Shown in pieces: positions 39,532-49,389 of a DNA stretch of 64,000 nt; position 1 is the first letter of the stretch; every line of letters starts with the position of its first letter. Made by a program: the position numbers and the translations under genes. Below the pieces are notes generated by a model. It had not been told where the DNA came from. It ran no database searches and saw nothing but the letters and a program-made list of their open reading frames with translations. Source of the stretch: Geomonas limicola (GTDB lineage: Bacteria; Desulfobacterota; Desulfuromonadia; Geobacterales; Geobacteraceae); the NCBI RefSeq assembly GCF_014193675.1, contig NZ_BLXZ01000004.1:462828-526827 (forward strand), given 5' to 3'.

Positions 39532-40971
39532 TTAGAATGCGTAGCTCAGCACGGTGCGGAAGGTGTACGGGTCTTTCTGGTTGGTCCCGTTGTAGTAGTT
39601 GCCCAGGACAACGTAGGCGCCCTGTACGCTGGCGGTCAGGTTGTCATAGAGTTTGTAACCAGCTTCGACGTTGAGCTCGGCACCCATCAGGACGCTACGG
39701 CCGGTGGTCGGCTTCACGGCGCCGTTGGCGACGCTGGTGACCGTGTCGTTGAGGTGAGCGTTCCTGGTCTCAGCAGCCCAGAGCACACCGGCGTTCACGC
39801 TGGCATAGGTCTTCGGGGTGATGTTGGCGTCGTAACCAGCGGTCAGCATGATCATACCCTGGTTGTTGTTGTTGGTGGTGGAAGCCAGCTGGCGGTCGGT
39901 GGTGGTACCCTGGGCAGCGGCGTTCCTGTTCAACAGCATCATGCCGGAGTCGTTGTAGGTGTTGAGCGAGGCGGTGCCGGCGGAAGCGATGCTGGTCACG
40001 CCGTCGCGGGTCTGCTGCAGGCTCTGCCATGCCTTGTTCTTGTTGGCGTTTTTACCGTCGTCACCGGAGGTGTACAGACCGGCAACCTTGGCGGTGCCCG
40101 GGCCCACCTTCATGCGGGCGGTTACGTTGGCAGCGATAGCGGACAGGTCAACAGCGTGGCCGTTGCCATTGATGCCGGTGGTGCCGCCTACGCGGTTGGC
40201 GATGGTACCCAGCTGGCCGGCGAGGAAGCCGCTCACGTTGAGGGCGCCGAAGGTTGCGTCAGCGTTGACACCCAGGGTGTGATCCAGCATGGTTGCAAAG
40301 TTGTCGCGGTAGTCGAACACGCCGTAGTAGTTGGCGCCCACGGCGATGTCTTTGGTTACGCTGTACTTGCCTTCCAGGATGACGAGGTCGAGGTTGTTGA
40401 CGCCCATCTTGCCAGCAGCGGTTGCAGCGGCGGAATCGCTCTCGTAGCCACGGAAGTAGCCGAGGTTCATCTTGGCGTTCGGGCCGAACTTGGTAGCGGT
40501 GTAGATACCGGCCGCGTCGACATCGAACAGCACCCCTTTGAGGGAGTCCTTGATCGCCTGGGTACCGACCTTAACGTTGGTCGGGATGCCCGGGATGTTG
40601 AAGTCGAGGTGTACCCACTTGGTCTCCAGGTTGACAGCGTCGGTGTCGAGTGCGGCGCCGGAGTTGCGGAAGGTATCGTTCTGGGACTTGTCACCGAAGA
40701 CGGAGTCGATCTCGAATGCTACAACCAGTTTGAGGTCGTCGTTAGCCTTGGCATTGTAGAACAGACGGGCGCGCTGCTCGAAGTAGTTGTTCGCAGAGGT
40801 GGTGGTCTTCGTTTTGAACAGGTTGCCAGCACTTGCATTGTCGATGTCCGACACGAAGTACTTCATCTTGTACATGCCGTGGAATTCGTTTTCCAGCGCC
40901 ATTGCCGGGACTGCGGTTCCTGCGAGTGCACCGATTGCGGTCAGCGCGAGCAGAGTCTTCTTGAAGCTCAT
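39532..40971 (-). CDS. Outer-membrane porin
   Basis: 479 residues. Signal peptide MSFKKTLLALTAIGALAG ending in AMALE near residue 26. The rest is alternating beta strands rich in Gly, Asn, Thr and aromatic residues with long loops (for example TTTSANNYFEQRARLFYNAK, an early barrel strand common in general porins) and it ends in TVLSYAF, with the terminal Phe that BAM recognises. Length fits a 16-strand trimeric porin. Strong codon bias and its own terminator suggest high expression. A 7-bp inverted repeat lies about 60 bp upstream of the start codon. The transported substrate is unknown. Confidence 0.87.
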   Translation of the reverse strand: MSFKKTLLALTAIGALAGTAVPAMALENEFHGMYKMKYFVSDIDNASAGNLFKTKTTTSANNYFEQRARLFYNAKANDDLKLVVAFEIDSVFGDKSQNDTFRNSGAALDTDAVNLETKWVHLDFNIPGIPTNVKVGTQAIKDSLKGVLFDVDAAGIYTATKFGPNAKMNLGYFRGYESDSAAATAAGKMGVNNLDLVILEGKYSVTKDIAVGANYYGVFDYRDNFATMLDHTLGVNADATFGALNVSGFLAGQLGTIANRVGGTTGINGNGHAVDLSAIAANVTARMKVGPGTAKVAGLYTSGDDGKNANKNKAWQSLQQTRDGVTSIASAGTASLNTYNDSGMMLLNRNAAAQGTTTDRQLASTTNNNNQGMIMLTAGYDANITPKTYASVNAGVLWAAETRNAHLNDTVTSVANGAVKPTTGRSVLMGAELNVEAGYKLYDNLTASVQGAYVVLGNYYNGTNQKDPYTFRTVLSYAF

Positions 40972-41030
40972 GGTTTACCTCCTGGGTTGATGGTCAGCTA
41001 CGATTTAATTGCAATAGCCCGTTTTTGGTT

Positions 41031-41049
41031 TCCATACGGACTGTATGGA
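41031..41049 (-). promoter_or_regulatory. Candidate operator upstream of the porin gene
   Basis: Perfect 7-bp inverted repeat TCCATAC/GTATGGA with a 5-bp centre, about 60 bp before the porin start. Typical of a dimeric repressor or activator site; the regulator is unknown. Confidence 0.4.
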
Positions 41050-41065
41050 CAGTGTCTGCTACTTG

Positions 41066-41115
41066 GAAAAAGGCCCTCGCTCCCACCATTTCAACTGAGT
41101 GGTAGCACGAGAGCC
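41066..41115 (-). terminator. Candidate terminator downstream of mce
   Basis: On the minus strand GGCTCTCG and CGAGGGCC with inner ACCA/TGGT pairs form an interrupted stem followed by TTTTT. It lies 190 nt after mce, and could alternatively act as a leader structure of the porin gene. Confidence 0.45.
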
Positions 41116-41303
41116 TGGTATTTGGTTAGGGTTTATTCATCAACGTCTGGCAACCTCGCGGGCAACAAGGGAGCTGCGCACGTCAAAGAATGTAAATGGA
41201 ATTTCAAACCATTGTTATAGAATTGGCGCCAATATATAAACTTTGGGACAAAAGTCAACAAAAAAATCAAGCTACACCTACTTGTAACATCCCTCGGCGT
41301 GTT

Positions 41304-41699
41304 TCATCCGCAGATCTCGGTGAGCACTCCGCCGCTGCTTTTGGGGTGGATGAAGGCGATTTTTGCACCGTGGGCACCCTCGCGCGGCACCTCGTCGATC
41401 ATCCGGGTGCCGCCGGCCTTGAGTTGCTCGATCGCCTTGGCAACATCGGGGACGCTGTAGGCGATGTGGTGCACGCCGGGGCCGTTCTTCTCGAGGAACT
41501 TGGCCACCGGACTGTCCGGCGCTGTTGGTTCCAGAAGTTCGATCTTTGATTCTCCGATTACCAGAAAGGCCACTTTCACTTTCTGGCTGGGTACTACTTC
41601 GGTACCTTTGAGAACCATACCAAGGGAGTCCCGGTAAAAGGGAACGGCCTCTTCAATCGAGTTAACAGCTATGCCAATGTGATTTATTTTGGTGAGCAT
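41304..41699 (-). CDS. mce: Methylmalonyl-CoA epimerase
   Basis: Converts (S)- to (R)-methylmalonyl-CoA between the carboxylase and the mutase. 131 residues, family length, glyoxalase/vicinal-oxygen-chelate fold. Seen: INHIGIAVNSIEEAVPFYRD at the N-terminus with the first metal-binding His, EVVPSQKVKVAFLVIGESKI near 40, GPGVHHIAYSVPDVAKAIE near 76 with the second His, and FIHPKSSGGVLTEICG at the C-terminus with the Glu. AAGGAC precedes the ATG. It lies downstream of the mutase gene in the same direction, but a structured 290-bp gap separates them. Confidence 0.93.
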   Translation of the reverse strand: MLTKINHIGIAVNSIEEAVPFYRDSLGMVLKGTEVVPSQKVKVAFLVIGESKIELLEPTAPDSPVAKFLEKNGPGVHHIAYSVPDVAKAIEQLKAGGTRMIDEVPREGAHGAKIAFIHPKSSGGVLTEICG

Positions 41700-41867
41700 G
41701 ATCGAGTCCTTTTTTGACTCATAGGCTTTCCCTGCAAGAGGATAAACCAAAACCCGTTAAATGCAAGTCCTTATGCGGTTTTTTTCTGATCCAAGGGTTT
41801 CTTGCAGGATACAATTGCACATCTGAGTCTGTGGGATTAAGGTCTAAGATGTTAGAAAATAAAAGAA

Positions 41868-41982
41868 ATAAAAAAAGAGCTGCTCCGCGTGTCAGTGAAG
41901 AGTAAGTGCCTGCAGTAGATAGGGAAAATACGATCTACCGACAGAAACTTTTGTCATCTTGGCGTCACGGGGCAGCTCTTGT
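41868..41982 (-). ncRNA. Candidate structured 3' RNA after the mutase gene
   Basis: On the minus strand AAGAGCTGCCCCG (complement of 41968-41980) pairs with CGGAGCAGCTCTT (complement of 41875-41887), 12 of 13 pairs, and the second arm is followed by seven T. The 80-nt loop itself contains a 6-bp hairpin GTAGAT/ATCTAC. Shape and position fit a long-loop terminator or a 3'-UTR-derived small RNA. No family was recognised. Confidence 0.4.
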
Positions 41983-41992
41983 TTACTAACTA

Positions 41993-43645
41993 CTACAGTA
42001 CTACGGTCTCACGGTGCACACCAAAGACTTCGCGCATCACGTTGGCGATCTCGCCGAGCGTAGCGTAGCTCTTCACCGCGTCCAGAATGTAGGGCATCAG
42101 GTTCTCGGTACCGCGGGCCGCTCCTTCCAACGCTTTAAGGGTTGCGGCAACCTTCGCCGCATCCCGGCCTGCTTTCATCTGCGCCAGCGTGGCCTTCTGG
42201 TTCAGCTCAACCTCTTCCTTCACCTTCAAGAGCCCCTCGGGCGCCTTCTCCTCGATGGTGAACTTGTTGACCCCCACGATGATGGTCTCGTTTTTCTCGA
42301 TGGAGCGCTGGTAGGCGTAGGCCGAGTCCTGGATCTCCTTCTGCTGGAAGCCGCGGGAAATCGCCTCGACGGCGCCCCCCAGGGAATCGATCTTGTTGAT
42401 GTAGGCCATCGCCTGCTCCTCGATCTTGTCGGTGAGCGATTCGACCAGGAAAGATCCGGCCAAGGGGTCGATTGAATCGGCGACCCCCGATTCGTAGGCG
42501 ATCACCTGCTGGGTTCTCAGCGCAATGCGCACCGAATCCTCGGTGGGAAGTGCCAGCGCCTCGTCGCGCGAGTTGGTGTGCAGCGACTGGGTGCCGCCCA
42601 GGACCGCGGCGAGCGCCTGCAGGGTGACGCGCATGATGTTGTTGTCAGGCTGCTGCGCGGTGAGGGTGCAGCCGGCGGTCTGGGTGTGGAAACGCAGCAT
42701 CTGGGAGCGCGGGTCCTTCGCCTTGAAACGGTCGCGCATGATCTTGCCCCACATGCGGCGGGCGGCGCGGAACTTGGCGACTTCCTCCAGGAGGTCGTTG
42801 TGGGCGTTGAAGAAGAAGGCGAGACGCGGTGCGAACTCGTCCACGTCGAGCCCCGCCTTGATGGCGGCTTCCACGTAGGCGATGCCGTCGGCCAGGGTGA
42901 AGGCCACTTCCTGCACTGCGGAGGAGCCTGCCTCGCGGATGTGGTAGCCGGAGATGGAGATGGTATTCCACTTGGGGACGTTGTCCTTGCAGTAGGCGAA
43001 GATGTCGGTGATGATGCGCATCGACTCCTTGGGGGGGTAGATGTAGGTGCCGCGCGCCATGTACTCCTTCAGGATGTCGTTTTGGATGGTGCCCGAGATC
43101 AGGTCCGGTGTGACCCCCTGCTTCTCGGCGACCGCAATGTACATGGCCAGGAGGATCGAGGCGGTGGAGTTGATGGTCATCGAGGTGGAGACCTTGTCCA
43201 GCGGGATCCCGTCGAAGAGCACTTCCATGTCGGCCAGAGAGTCGATGGCCACCCCCACCTTGCCGACTTCGCCGCGGCTCATCGAGGCGTCGGAGTCGTA
43301 GCCCATCTGGGTGGGGAGGTCGAAGGCGATGGAAAGACCGGTCTGGCCGGCGGACAAGAGGTACTTGTAGCGCTCGTTGGACTCTTTTGCGTTACCGAAC
43401 CCCGCGTACTGGCGCATGGTCCAGAAGCGGCCGCGGTACATGGTCGGCTGCACGCCGCGGGTAAAGGGGAACTGGCCGGGGAACCCGAGCTTGTCCTGGT
43501 ACCCGGGGTACTCGAAGGAGGGGGTGTAGCAGCGCTCCAGCTCGATGTCCGAGCTGTTGCGGAACGAGTGTTTGCGCTCCGGCGCCTTGGCGATGCTCTT
43601 CTCGACGGCTTTTTGCCATACCTGCTGCTGTTCGGATGTGCTCAT
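41993..43645 (-). CDS. mcmA: Methylmalonyl-CoA mutase catalytic subunit (no B12 domain)
   Basis: Isomerises methylmalonyl-CoA and succinyl-CoA. 550 residues: the TIM-barrel substrate-binding subunit only, with no C-terminal cobalamin domain (the DxHxxG motif is absent), so a separate small B12 subunit must be encoded elsewhere. Seen: [20 protein letters not shown] near residue 63, the substrate-binding [19 protein letters not shown] near 95, [19 protein letters not shown] near 186, [18 protein letters not shown] near 227, and [19 protein letters not shown] near 360. With the carboxylase and epimerase it makes the propionyl-CoA to succinyl-CoA route. Confidence 0.94.
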   Translation of the reverse strand: MSTSEQQQVWQKAVEKSIAKAPERKHSFRNSSDIELERCYTPSFEYPGYQDKLGFPGQFPFTRGVQPTMYRGRFWTMRQYAGFGNAKESNERYKYLLSAGQTGLSIAFDLPTQMGYDSDASMSRGEVGKVGVAIDSLADMEVLFDGIPLDKVSTSMTINSTASILLAMYIAVAEKQGVTPDLISGTIQNDILKEYMARGTYIYPPKESMRIITDIFAYCKDNVPKWNTISISGYHIREAGSSAVQEVAFTLADGIAYVEAAIKAGLDVDEFAPRLAFFFNAHNDLLEEVAKFRAARRMWGKIMRDRFKAKDPRSQMLRFHTQTAGCTLTAQQPDNNIMRVTLQALAAVLGGTQSLHTNSRDEALALPTEDSVRIALRTQQVIAYESGVADSIDPLAGSFLVESLTDKIEEQAMAYINKIDSLGGAVEAISRGFQQKEIQDSAYAYQRSIEKNETIIVGVNKFTIEEKAPEGLLKVKEEVELNQKATLAQMKAGRDAAKVAATLKALEGAARGTENLMPYILDAVKSYATLGEIANVMREVFGVHRETVVL

Positions 43646-44055
43646 CGTGTTCTCCTGGCCTGTGAAGTGGCGCTCCTGCGCTGACAGATAAAGGTGACAG
43701 CGGTGGTATGAACGTAGGCTTGCCGCTGACGGAAATTTTTTTTCTGATCTTGGACCTGCTGCATCGATAAAACAACGACTTTGGACGTTCTATTTTTAAA
43801 ATAGTGATTTAAAATGTAGAATACAATGATTACAGCACGTTGTAAAGTTGTGCCTGGCTGATTTTGCCGCGTCTCGTTTTATTTTTGAAAAACCGCTGAA
43901 ATGCTGATTTGGTTGTTAAAACAAAAAACAGGCCTAACGTGTTGTTTTGACGGCATTTGTGACGAAATTTTTACTTGCGTATCGCAAACGCAATCTGTAT
44001 GTTTTAGAACAAAAAGCGACTGCAAAGCCTCATGAGGCTTCATAAGGAGACAGCC
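43646..44055. other. Divergent promoter gap between mcmA and the zinc-ribbon gene
   Basis: 410 bp, AT-rich from about 43735 to 43960. It must carry promoters for both divergent genes. Apart from the palindrome at 44025-44040 no clear signal was identified; no cobalamin riboswitch motif was seen. Confidence 0.5.
44025..44040 (+). promoter_or_regulatory. 16-bp perfect palindrome in the leader of the zinc-ribbon gene
   Basis: AAGCCTCATGAGGCTT is fully symmetric and ends 3 bp before the ribosome site AAGGAGA. It could be an operator, or an RNA hairpin that modulates translation. Confidence 0.45.
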
Positions 44056-44271
44056 ATGCAATGCCCCGTCTGCAAAAACCACGATAACGAAAGTACCGAT
44101 CTGCGCTTCAACGGCTTCAGCGAGGGCCTGGTGGAGTGCCGTGTTTGCGGTACCACCTGGTCTGTGCACCACGGCATGATGGCCATCGTGAAGGACCCCA
44201 ATGCGGATTCCTTCCTCGAGGCGCTCTCCGAGTCTGTCGAGGGCGACAACTTCTGCTTCGCCGCTGCGTAA
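44056..44271 (+). CDS. Small zinc-ribbon protein
   Basis: 71 residues. CPVC at residues 3-6 and CRVC at 29-32 make a four-cysteine zinc ribbon; the stretch between (DNESTDLRFNGFSEGLVE) and after (GTTWSVHHGMMAIVKDP) is typical of a single compact domain. AAGGAGA precedes the ATG at 44056; an in-frame ATG eight codons upstream lies inside the palindrome region and is less likely. Terminator 48 bp after the stop. Single gene, function unknown. Confidence 0.78.
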   Translation: MQCPVCKNHDNESTDLRFNGFSEGLVECRVCGTTWSVHHGMMAIVKDPNADSFLEALSESVEGDNFCFAAA

Positions 44272-44318
44272 ATCGCGTACCGCGACACACCCGAAAGGGT
44301 GATTCCAGCTAACGACGA

Positions 44319-44349
44319 GGGCTCCAGATGGAAATCTGGAGCCCTTTTT
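44319..44349 (+). terminator. Terminator of the zinc-ribbon gene
   Basis: GGGCTCCAGAT (44319-44329) and ATCTGGAGCCC (44334-44344) form a perfect 11-bp stem with a 4-nt loop, then TTTTT. A second hairpin CCGCGGG/CCCGCGG follows at 44359-44380 and probably serves the convergent carboxylase gene. Confidence 0.93.
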
Positions 44350-44431
44350 GCGTTCAGGGCCGCGGGTTCGGAGCCCGCGGTGCGCCCCGGGAGAGGTCTC
44401 GCAACCTCACCCGAAGCCGGTGGTCAGCTCC

Positions 44432-47413
44432 CTACACCGCTGCTGCGCCGAGCGATTCGCCGGCGCTTTTCGCCTTCTTGGCTGCCGGTGCTGCGGCGCG
44501 TACCGGTTCGGAGAGTACCGCCTGCAGGTACTGGGAGGTGGTGGTCCGTTTCTCCTTCTCGAGCGCCGCGGTGTCCACCTCGACGAACACCTCGTCCGGG
44601 GAGACCTTGAAGAGCGGCTGCCCTTTGGAGACGATGGTGCCGTCGCCGGAGGTCATGATGATCTTGTCGATGGTGCCCGAGAACGGCGCGTACACCTTGT
44701 TGAACATCTTCATGACCTCGATGATGTAGAGCGGCTGCCCCTTCTCGAAGTGCATCCCCTCGGAGACGAACGGGGGCATCCCCGGCGCCTCCTGCCCGTA
44801 GTACATGCCACCGCACACCGCGACGATCTCGTCGGCCTTGGTTGCCGGCGGCGGGACCAGCACCTTCTTCATGCGGGCCTGCAGGTCCGGGTCGGTGAGG
44901 TACTCGGGGATGGTGATCTCCAGGTCCTCCTCCACCTTGAGGTCCCAGAACTTGGTGTGGAAGCCGACCTGGAACAGGATGCCCAAAAGCTCGAGGCCTG
45001 CTTCGTAGCCGAAGTGCGCGGAGCGGATCTGCTGCCACATATCGGCGTCGAAGCCCCCCTGCGGTTCCTCGTTGGCCAGGATGCCGGTCAGGGTGTGGTA
45101 CTCGTCGCGGGCCAGGCCGAAGTGCTCGCGGATGGTCCTGGAGAAGCGCATCGCCTGCTGCAAGAGGTCGTTGTCGTGGCTCCAGATCATCTCGGCTGCC
45201 GGCTTGTGCGGGCGGTAGTTCATGTGCAGGTAGTCGTAGGTCTCCGCCAGCACCCCGACCGGGTTCCTGAGCCAGACCACCTTGCCGTTCTCCTCCAGGC
45301 GGAAGTTCTTGATGTTCATGGACAGCCAGCCGGAGAGCAGGTGCGGGTCGTTCAGGAGCCGCTCGATGGGGCGGGTGATCAGGGTCCCCTTGCGGTCCAA
45401 CAGGCTCGACAGGTTCTTCACTTCCTTGGCCGCCACCTCGGGCTGGTCGGCATAGGCATCGCCGATCAGCTTGGTGTAGTGCTTCTTCATCTGCAGGAAG
45501 GCGTAGACCGGGTCGATCTTGTTGGCGGTCTCCTTCAAGAGCCCGACCAGCGTGAGGTAGGGGACCACGAAGCGGGTGGTCGGCTTCGCCATCACGTTGC
45601 GGCCCAGGAACCAGTTCACCAGGCCGTAGTGGAACTCGAGGTTGGTGGCCAAGTCGGTACCGCGGATCACCGCGGACTGGATCACGTCGCTCATCCGCTC
45701 GTAGGTGTCGCGGCGGTCCTCACCCTTGGTGAGCAAGAGGGCGATGTTCGAGTCGTAGGCGCCGGCTACCCGGTACTTGACGAACAGGCCGGTGTCCGGG
45801 TTCACCATGGAGATCCCCTGGTCGTCGCGGATCTCGCCTTCGATCGGCTTGGACCAGTAACGGATCATCCCGCCGGCGTGCGGGGACAGGGAGGCGTCGG
45901 TCGCATTGAGACGCGCCTCGACGGAGGCGTTGAAACGCACGATGCGCTCCGGACGCGGCAGACGCTCTTTGTGACGGGCCAAAAGGGCCATGGCCTCGAC
46001 CAGGCTCTCCACCACGAAGAAGTCGTTGGCGTCGTCCGGGTTCACGAACTTGAGCGAGTAGCAGAGCTCGGTCACCCGGTGCTCCACCTGGATCCTGGTG
46101 TTCACCTCCATGAAGTAGTGGCGGTCGCGGTCCACGATGCACTCGAAGGTGGAGGCGGAGTCGAGCCCCACCGCCTTGCCGAAGCGCTCGCTCTCCTCTT
46201 CCATCCTCTTCAGGACCTTGAGGTCGCTCTCCAGGGCCTTCACCTCGGCGTCCTTGCCGGCGGCGCGGGCGCGCTCGATCTCGGTCATCAGCCCTTCCTG
46301 GGTGACCGACACCTCGAGGAGTTTCTGCTCGTGCATCTGCAGCGAGCAGTCGCGGCCGCCCAGGGCGATGCACCACTCGCCGTTACCCAGAAGCTGGATC
46401 TCGTTGTGGCGGGTCTGCTCGATGTTCAACTCGACGAGGACGTTTTTGTTGTCGCCGATGCCGTTGGCTTTAACCTCGTTCAGGATTTCGCGCACCAGGC
46501 CCGGGGCCTCGGAGGCTTCCTTCTTGATGAGCGCATCGTCGGCGTTTTTCGCGTGCAAGAGCCCGGCACCCAGAAGGCGCTGACCCTTGCCGCCACCGCC
46601 GCCGATCGCCTTCAGGCGCACGCGGGAGTTCGGGTACTTCTTGAACATCGCCTCGCACTCGGCCTGTACCTGTGCGCAGAGTTCCTCGATGGAGAAGAGG
46701 TCGACGCCGCGCTCGTAGGAGGCGTAGAGGATGTGGTCGGCGAGTTCCTCGAGCGAGAGTTTCGTGTCGCCGAGCACCGCGGGATCGCACTTGAGGCCGT
46801 CGGAGGTGGCGAGCGCGAGGAGCTTCTCGCGGGTCGGGTGCTTCTTCACGAGGGTGCGGGCGGTGACGTTGTCGATACCCGGGGTGACCGAGACGTTCAC
46901 CGAGAGGGCGGTACGCTTGGCCTCGTCCTTCTTGCCGGCGCCGGACTGGGTGGCCGAGCAGGGGCCGATGAACTTGAGGCCGGCCTTCTCGATGGCCGCG
47001 ACGAACTCGTCGTCCTCGGCCATGAAGCCGTAGCCGGCGAAGATGGAGTCGTAACCGTTATCGATTGCGATGGAGATGATCTGGTGGATGCGCTCGACGC
47101 GCTCCTCCTTGGAGGCCCCGGTGTAGTCGGGCACCCGGTGCACGCGGCGGGAGTCGGTGAGGGTCCTCAACTCCGGCGCCAGCGCGTTCGGGTAGACGAT
47201 GGAGTCCTTCTCGGACAACAGGATGCCGAAGTGGGTGATCCCCATCTCGGCGTAGACGTCCATCGCCTCCTTGCGGATCGGTCCGCGGCAGACGATGAGC
47301 GGTTTGAGGTCCTCGCAGGCGAACGAAGCGACCCATTTCGAGGTCGAAGTGCCCAACCGGCGGTCCCGGTGGATCAGGGGATTCTTGGTGTAGCTGCCTA
47401 AAGTGTGTGCCAT
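44432..47413 (-). CDS. pccA: Acyl-CoA (propionyl-CoA) carboxylase biotin-carboxylase and biotin-carrier subunit
   Basis: 993 residues. An N-terminal biotin carboxylase region (about 37-560) shows FAGYGFMAEDDEFV, an ATP-grasp glycine loop AIGGGGGKGQR near 270, GGRDCSLQMHEQKLLE near 351 and MEVNTRIQVEHRVTE near 440. A C-terminal biotinyl domain carries the biotin lysine in YIIEVMKMFNKVYAPFSGTI near 900. It is far longer than classical PccA (about 500-670): extra sequence lies inside the carboxylase domain (about 175-265) and between it and the carrier (about 560-800). It follows pccB by 110 bp in the same direction. Substrate propionyl-CoA is inferred from the mutase and epimerase nearby; acetyl-CoA cannot be excluded. 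Confidence 0.87.
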   Translation of the reverse strand: MAHTLGSYTKNPLIHRDRRLGTSTSKWVASFACEDLKPLIVCRGPIRKEAMDVYAEMGITHFGILLSEKDSIVYPNALAPELRTLTDSRRVHRVPDYTGASKEERVERIHQIISIAIDNGYDSIFAGYGFMAEDDEFVAAIEKAGLKFIGPCSATQSGAGKKDEAKRTALSVNVSVTPGIDNVTARTLVKKHPTREKLLALATSDGLKCDPAVLGDTKLSLEELADHILYASYERGVDLFSIEELCAQVQAECEAMFKKYPNSRVRLKAIGGGGGKGQRLLGAGLLHAKNADDALIKKEASEAPGLVREILNEVKANGIGDNKNVLVELNIEQTRHNEIQLLGNGEWCIALGGRDCSLQMHEQKLLEVSVTQEGLMTEIERARAAGKDAEVKALESDLKVLKRMEEESERFGKAVGLDSASTFECIVDRDRHYFMEVNTRIQVEHRVTELCYSLKFVNPDDANDFFVVESLVEAMALLARHKERLPRPERIVRFNASVEARLNATDASLSPHAGGMIRYWSKPIEGEIRDDQGISMVNPDTGLFVKYRVAGAYDSNIALLLTKGEDRRDTYERMSDVIQSAVIRGTDLATNLEFHYGLVNWFLGRNVMAKPTTRFVVPYLTLVGLLKETANKIDPVYAFLQMKKHYTKLIGDAYADQPEVAAKEVKNLSSLLDRKGTLITRPIERLLNDPHLLSGWLSMNIKNFRLEENGKVVWLRNPVGVLAETYDYLHMNYRPHKPAAEMIWSHDNDLLQQAMRFSRTIREHFGLARDEYHTLTGILANEEPQGGFDADMWQQIRSAHFGYEAGLELLGILFQVGFHTKFWDLKVEEDLEITIPEYLTDPDLQARMKKVLVPPPATKADEIVAVCGGMYYGQEAPGMPPFVSEGMHFEKGQPLYIIEVMKMFNKVYAPFSGTIDKIIMTSGDGTIVSKGQPLFKVSPDEVFVEVDTAALEKEKRTTTSQYLQAVLSEPVRAAAPAAKKAKSAGESLGAAAV

Positions 47414-47523
47414 TGGTCTCTATCTCCGAAATTGAAATCAATAAGGTTTAGGTTGAGGAAAGCCCTCGTGGAGAGGGAGCTTTCCGGCAGGTGAGAAATC
47501 CCCCCCGACCTGCCTCTGCCTTC

Positions 47524-49248
47524 CTAGTGGAACTCGCGCTGTATGCCGCCCATCGGGCCGGGCTTGTAGTGGCGCAGGAAGAAGTTCAGGTTCTCGCCCA
47601 ATACCTTCCTGAGATCGGTCGGCATGACCAGCGAGGAGATGGAACCAAGGCTCAACGCCTCTTTCGGGTTCATCAGTTCTTTTTCGTAGCGGGTGTTCAG
47701 GAGCGCCTCCTCGGCGCGCAGCCACTCGGCGGCCTCCTTCTCGGCGTCGAGCTTGGCGACCTCGGGCTTCACGCCGGCATCGATGCGCTCCTGGGTGCCG
47801 CGCTTGACGCGCTCCATGACGGCGCTGCGCACCTTCCTCAGCTCGTCCTTGTAGACGAACTCCTTGCCCGCCGGGCCCATAACGGCGAGGCGGGTGGTCG
47901 GGAGCGCCAGCACCAGGTCGGCGCCGGTCGGGTAGTTGTTGTACGAGGCGTAGGCGCCGCCGTAGGCGTTCCTGAGGATCAAGAGGATGCGCGGGGTGCG
48001 GATGTCGACGATGGAGTCGAGCATGGCGCGGCCGGCGTGCACGATGCCGCGGGCTTCCTGCTCGCGGCCCGGCAGGAAGCCGGTGGTGTCCTCCATGAAG
48101 ATCATGGGGATGTTGTAGATGTTGCAGAAGCGGTTGAAGCGGGCGATCTTGAAGGCCGCGTCGCAGTCGATCTGGCCGGAGTCGACGGCCGAGTTGTTGG
48201 CCACGAAGCCGACCACGTTGCCGCCCAGGCGTCCGAAGGCGGTGATTACGTTGCGGGCGCGGTCGCGCTGCATCTCGAAGTAGTCACCGTGGTCGCAGAT
48301 CTGCTGGATGATGATCGACACGTCGAACGGGGTGTTGAAGCCGGTCGGCGAGTTGAAGGCCTTCTTCAGAAGGGTGTTGATCTCCCAGGTCTTGCGGTCC
48401 AGGGGGTCGGTGGTTTCCTGGTAGTGCGGCATGACGCCGTTGTTGTCCGGGATGTAGTTCAAAAGCTGTACCGCCATGCGGAGCGCGCCGACCTCGTCCT
48501 CGCAGGTCAGGTCCGCCACGCCGGACATGCCGTGCACCTGCGGGCCGCCGAGCTCCTCGGGGGTGACGTCCTCACCGAGTACGCTCTTCACGACGCCCGG
48601 GCCGGTCAGGCCGAAGAAGGTGTCCTTGGGCTGGATGACGAAGCTTCCCTGGCGGGGGAGGTAGGAGCCGCCGCCCGCGTTGAAGCCGAACATGCACATG
48701 ATCGAGGGGACCACGCCGGAGATCTTCCTGAGCGCGGTGAAGGCCTCGGCGTAGCCGTCCAGCCCCCCCACGCCGGCCGGCACGAAGGCGCCAGCCGAGT
48801 CGTTCATGCCGATGACCGGGATGCCGTTCTCGCCGGCCATCTGGAACAGGCGGGCCAGCTTGTTGCCGTTGGTGGCGTCCATGGAACCGGCGCGTACCGT
48901 GAAGTCGTGGCCGTAGAGTGCCACGTCGCGCCCGTGGATGTTGAGGATGCCGGTGACCAGCGAGGCGCCGTCCAGGTTCTTGCCCCAGTTCTGGTACAGG
49001 ATGTTGGGGTCTTCTTCGGTAAGGACGCGGATCCTCTCCCAGACCGTCATGCGCTTTTTGAAATGCTGTTTCTCGATCTGGTCGATGGAGACCGACTTGA
49101 TGGGGCGCTGGATCAGGTCGTAACCTGCCTTCATCGCCTCCTCGTACCCGCCCGTGGCGCGAGCGATCTCACCCGGGATGTTGAATTCGACCTTTTCGGC
49201 CTGGTCAAAGGGGTTCTTCAGCGAGGGCTTGATCATTGAATTAGACAT
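47524..49248 (-). CDS. pccB: Acyl-CoA (propionyl-CoA) carboxylase carboxyltransferase subunit
   Basis: 574 residues, the two crotonase-like halves of a biotin-dependent carboxyltransferase. Seen: [20 protein letters not shown] near residue 150 and [20 protein letters not shown] near 218 in the N half; [21 protein letters not shown] near 375-395 and [16 protein letters not shown] near 425 in the C half, which form the oxyanion holes. The ATG at 49248 has GGAAGG 9 bases upstream; the in-frame ATG at 49257 directly abuts that site and is unlikely to be used. It is the first gene of the pccB-pccA operon; a strong inverted repeat lies about 140 bp upstream. Confidence 0.93.
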   Translation of the reverse strand: MSNSMIKPSLKNPFDQAEKVEFNIPGEIARATGGYEEAMKAGYDLIQRPIKSVSIDQIEKQHFKKRMTVWERIRVLTEEDPNILYQNWGKNLDGASLVTGILNIHGRDVALYGHDFTVRAGSMDATNGNKLARLFQMAGENGIPVIGMNDSAGAFVPAGVGGLDGYAEAFTALRKISGVVPSIMCMFGFNAGGGSYLPRQGSFVIQPKDTFFGLTGPGVVKSVLGEDVTPEELGGPQVHGMSGVADLTCEDEVGALRMAVQLLNYIPDNNGVMPHYQETTDPLDRKTWEINTLLKKAFNSPTGFNTPFDVSIIIQQICDHGDYFEMQRDRARNVITAFGRLGGNVVGFVANNSAVDSGQIDCDAAFKIARFNRFCNIYNIPMIFMEDTTGFLPGREQEARGIVHAGRAMLDSIVDIRTPRILLILRNAYGGAYASYNNYPTGADLVLALPTTRLAVMGPAGKEFVYKDELRKVRSAVMERVKRGTQERIDAGVKPEVAKLDAEKEAAEWLRAEEALLNTRYEKELMNPKEALSLGSISSLVMPTDLRKVLGENLNFFLRHYKPGPMGGIQREFH

Positions 49249-49389
49249 TGCGGCCATCCTTCCGGTAGTTGGGATTTTTCTGCACAGACTGCTGAGCGTT
49301 ACGCGTCATTACCATCCTCCCCGTAGCTGTATTGAAAAGTCATACTGACAAAAATTCAACTATTTATCTCTCTGCGTACGCTCTGTGAG

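Larger units (their letters stand above)
40972..41303. other. Gap between mce and the porin gene
   Basis: 332 bp. It holds the porin upstream region with an inverted repeat TCCATAC-GGACT-GTATGGA (41031-41049) and a candidate terminator at 41066-41115. No gene was seen; the reading frame on the plus strand is not supported. Confidence 0.6.

Noticed and set aside
43646..43800. Cobalamin riboswitch before the mutase
   Set aside because: No B12-box-like sequence was found on the minus strand.
44020..44055. GEMM-type cyclic-di-GMP riboswitch suggested by GCAAAGCC
   Set aside because: Only the short string matches; the other conserved pieces of the aptamer are missing, and the palindrome explains the base pairing.
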